Virus record (IMG/VR): IMGVR_UViG_3300047476_000372
Span: 1-60,313 of that record
Direction: 5' to 3' (one strand)
Length of the DNA stretch: 60,313 nucleotides
Source of the DNA: a virus
Numbering within the stretch: position 1 is the stretch's first letter; each line of letters starts with the position of its first letter. This document shows positions 57,648-60,313 of the stretch, piece by piece. Under the pieces are notes generated by a model. That model was not told where the DNA came from. It did no database searches and saw nothing but the letters and a program-made list of their open reading frames with translations. The position numbers and the translations under genes are program-made.

Positions 57648-60313
57648 ATGGCATACTCACCATTACAGATATCGTCTGCCTTACTTAAGTCAGAAAAGAC
57701 TATTTATAAAATAGGTCAGATAGCATATGATAATATGTTTTCAGAGGACGATGAGACATTGGACTATGAAAGAGACATTATATTCATATATAAAGAGTCT
57801 GTTAACTATGCAAAAAACGTATATATAGGGGAACAGAAGCTTGATAAGCTAGTAGAGAAATTATCTGCTAAGATATATGCCTATGACTATGGAGAGTTAA
57901 ATCCAGTATATTCAGATGCTGTAATAACAGCTTCTGCAATAGTAGGAACAGCATATTTAAATGATTTGAGTGATGTAACTATATCAAATCTACTTGACAA
58001 TCAAATACTTAGATATAATGCAGCTACTGGACAATGGATTAACGTAGGTCCGGGAAATACTGTTAGAAATAGCCAATCTTTTGTAGCTACTGCAGGACAA
58101 ACTTCTTTTACTACTGCCTATCCATTTGATATACAGTTATTAGATGTATATATCAATGGTGTGAAAATTAACTCTAGCTCTTATTCAACAGTTGGAGAAT
58201 ATACCATAAATCTAGTTGATGGGTGCATAGCTGGTGACATAGTTGATGTGGTAATATTTGACCCTGAGACATCAATACTACCTCCTGTAAATAACCTAAA
58301 TGATTTAAACGATGTAAATATTGGGCCTTTAGTCAATAAGCAGGGTCTTTATTATAATTCTGTTAGTGGTTTATGGGAGAATGGATTAGTTTTTGTGCCT
58401 TATACAGGAGCTCTTGGAAATGTAGATTTAGGAGAGTATGAAATACGTGCTGGTCAGTTTACTCTTGATACATCTCCAACAGGTGTAGCTACCGTTGGTA
58501 CTACTAGGTGGAATGATACAATAGGTAGTAGCGAGACAACCCTAAAAGGTGGTAGTGTTATTCTAAAGAATGGTGTGGACTTGGTGGCGAGAATAGTAAA
58601 TAAAGTTTCTCCTAACCAAACATTAACTAAAGCTGCTTATCAAGCGGTTAGAGTTAGTGGCGCACAAGGTCAGAGATTAGCGGTAGCTTTAGCACAAGCA
58701 AATAACGACAATAATAGTGCAGATACGATTGGACTTGTTACCGAGACGATAGCAACCAACCAAGAAGGGTTTATAATGACCGTTGGTTCGCTTGAAGGTA
58801 TAAATACAACTGGTTCTCTACAAGGCGAGACTTGGGTGGATGGTGATGTAATATATTTAAGTCCTACTACGGCTGGTGCTTTGACTAACGTCAAACCTAT
58901 TGCTCCTCAACATATTATTGTAATTGGTTATGTTGAGTACGCTCACGCAAACAATGGTAAGTTGTATGTTAAGGTGATGAACGGATGGGAGTTAGGGGAA
59001 TTGCATGACGTAGATACTACTGGTGCAACTGCTGGTCAGGTGCTTAAATACAACGGCACTATCTGGACACCGAGTGGGGATGCTGGGATAACGGGAACGG
59101 GTACAAGTGGTCAAGTTGCCTATTTCACTGGCTCGACTACACAAGCTGGTAGTAATAATTTGTTTTGGGATAATGCGAATGTTAGATTAGGTATAGGAAG
59201 AAATAATCCGCAAAATTCTCTTCATATTAGCAGTACTGGTGGTGGTGCAATATATTTAGAAGATAGTGATGCTACTTCTACTTTTAATACAACTGAAATT
59301 TCTAATAACGCTGGAAACTTTAATCTAACAACAAGAAGTTCTGCTGGTGCATTTGTTTCATCTGACTATCAAATAGTAAAAGATACAATTAGTTCTCAAT
59401 ATCACAGGTGGTTTACTGGTGGAACTGAAAGAGTTAGATTATTTAACACTGGCAACTTCGGTATCGGCACTGGTGCGACTGATTCGGGGCAGAGGTTACA
59501 AGTTATTGGTACTTCATCAATTAGCGGACAAGCTGATTTTGGAAATGCTATTTTAGTAGCTGGGCCTATTGGAGCACACCAAACAAGCAAAGGTGTTATT
59601 GAATACAACGCTAATAAAGTTGCTATACGTGCTTATGGTGCAACTGCTGGAACTGGTATTATAGCATTTAACACTGGTGGAGGTGGAGGTAGTGCAGATA
59701 CGGAGAGAGTAAGGATAATGGAGAATGGTAGTGTTTTAGTTGGTATTGCTGGTATTACGAATGTGGACTTGATGTTAAGGAGAAATTTAACAGCTACTAG
59801 TGGTACTGCATATTCAGTATATGTTAACTCAACAATACAATCAGATGTAACCTCAAATGCTTCTCTTTTTGCAACAAATGTTTCAACACAAGCTGCTGCA
59901 TTTACCCTAACTAATCTATTTCATTACAATGCTAGCCCAACTACAATAGGTGCTGGTAGTGCAATAACAAACGAATATGGTTTCTACGGAAACTTATCAG
60001 CCGCTACTGGTCGTTGGAATCTCTATATGAACGGCACTGCCAACAACTATATGGCGGGGTCGTTGGGGATTGGGAGTACGAGTTTAACGGGTATTAATCT
60101 AAGAGTATCAAAAAATATTACAGGAGCAACTGCTTCTTTTAATGTTCTTGCTTCTGGTGCTGTTCAATCAGATGTAACTTCTGCCTATGGGTTTTATAAT
60201 GCATCATCAACAGCGGCAGCTTCTTTTACTTTAAATGCCTACTTTCATTTCTTTGCCGAACAAGGTACATTTGGTGTAGGTTCAACGGTTTCAAGTCAAT
60301 ATGGATTTTATGT
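57648..60313 (+). CDS. Tail fibre, N-terminal part (runs off the right edge)
   Basis: ATG one base after the previous stop; the frame stays open to the end of the window and is in register with the frame at base 1. The first 100 residues are helical (virion attachment). Then come beta-rich domains, LNDLSDV-type repeats, a domain with QAVRVSGAQGQRLAVALA, and NVRLGIGRNNP-type fibre repeats. A repeat module of about 100 residues with AATGRWNLYMNGTANNYMAG occurs at the end and again in the left part of the window. The C-terminal half and the S74 domain are in the feature at 1-3888. Confidence 0.88.
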   Translation, partial: MAYSPLQISSALLKSEKTIYKIGQIAYDNMFSEDDETLDYERDIIFIYKESVNYAKNVYIGEQKLDKLVEKLSAKIYAYDYGELNPVYSDAVITASAIVGTAYLNDLSDVTISNLLDNQILRYNAATGQWINVGPGNTVRNSQSFVATAGQTSFTTAYPFDIQLLDVYINGVKINSSSYSTVGEYTINLVDGCIAGDIVDVVIFDPETSILPPVNNLNDLNDVNIGPLVNKQGLYYNSVSGLWENGLVFVPYTGALGNVDLGEYEIRAGQFTLDTSPTGVATVGTTRWNDTIGSSETTLKGGSVILKNGVDLVARIVNKVSPNQTLTKAAYQAVRVSGAQGQRLAVALAQANNDNNSADTIGLVTETIATNQEGFIMTVGSLEGINTTGSLQGETWVDGDVIYLSPTTAGALTNVKPIAPQHIIVIGYVEYAHANNGKLYVKVMNGWELGELHDVDTTGATAGQVLKYNGTIWTPSGDAGITGTGTSGQVAYFTGSTTQAGSNNLFWDNANVRLGIGRNNPQNSLHISSTGGGAIYLEDSDATSTFNTTEISNNAGNFNLTTRSSAGAFVSSDYQIVKDTISSQYHRWFTGGTERVRLFNTGNFGIGTGATDSGQRLQVIGTSSISGQADFGNAILVAGPIGAHQTSKGVIEYNANKVAIRAYGATAGTGIIAFNTGGGGGSADTERVRIMENGSVLVGIAGITNVDLMLRRNLTATSGTAYSVYVNSTIQSDVTSNASLFATNVSTQAAAFTLTNLFHYNASPTTIGAGSAITNEYGFYGNLSAATGRWNLYMNGTANNYMAGSLGIGSTSLTGINLRVSKNITGATASFNVLASGAVQSDVTSAYGFYNASSTAAASFTLNAYFHFFAEQGTFGVGSTVSSQYGFY
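60090..60313. repeat. Imperfect terminal direct repeat, right copy
   Basis: Matches the first 224 bases with five substitutions and no gaps, in the same codon frame. Confidence 0.9.

Noticed and set aside
1-60313. CRISPR array, integrase, transposase, reverse transcriptase or diversity-generating retroelement
   Set aside because: Looked for direct repeats with spacers and for catalytic motifs in all long frames; none seen. Fibre repeats are coding and not template/variable pairs.

Overview
The window is essentially one complete bacteriophage genome of about 60 kb, read as a circle opened inside the tail-fibre gene. Bases 1-224 and 60090-60313 are the same stretch with five differences, and the fibre reading frame continues across that junction. 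The host is almost certainly a member of the Bacteroidetes. The -7 element TAnnTTTG, in some places with a TTG 17-21 bases upstream, precedes many genes on both strands. Start regions are A-rich without Shine-Dalgarno sequences, and the primase-helicase carries a BT4734/VirE-N-like domain typical of that phylum. No tape-measure or sheath gene is seen, and the late genes follow a short-tailed (podovirus-like) order. No integrase, DNA polymerase or RNA polymerase is recognisable, so a lytic phage using host polymerases is the simplest reading.

Layout. (1) Positions 57648 to 3888 through the junction, and on to about 6340: a very long tail fibre ending in a peptidase-S74 chaperone domain, two Asp-box beta-propeller proteins and small accessory proteins. 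(2) 6420-9274: lysis region (membrane proteins, an M15 endolysin) interrupted by a GIY-YIG homing endonuclease. (3) 8955-27566, almost all minus strand: a densely packed early block with phosphoesterase, several PD-(D/E)XK nucleases, primase-helicase, SSB-like protein, RecE-like exonuclease, SNase, tRNA-Trp, Erf annealing protein, dNMP kinase, two stand-alone DnaA domain-IV proteins, a DUF932 protein and many small hypotheticals. One plus-strand holin-like gene sits inside this block. (4) 27567-29080: a 1.5-kb gene-free divergent region with a GC-rich, apparently structured half and an AT-rich half carrying paired GTTAA repeats, the best candidate origin. (5) 29081-33316, plus strand: RepL-like protein, metallopeptidase, small basic phage proteins, GroES-like protein and a coiled-coil/winged-helix protein. 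(6) 33313-57646: terminase, portal, scaffold, capsid, connectors, nozzle-like protein, two internal virion proteins and a 2739-residue polyvalent protein.

How it fits together. The early minus-strand block supplies replication and recombination functions (primase-helicase, SSB, exonuclease plus Erf). The RepL-like gene and the repeat region lie side by side, and two DnaA-box-binding-like proteins suggest manipulation of initiation. Late plus-strand units are separated by clear terminator-promoter pairs around the capsid gene. Three GC-richer non-coding stretches (17801-18215, 18790-19143, 27570-28140) and a roughly 95-nt RNA unit at 19144-19239, with its own promoter and terminator, are the strongest candidates for something undescribed.
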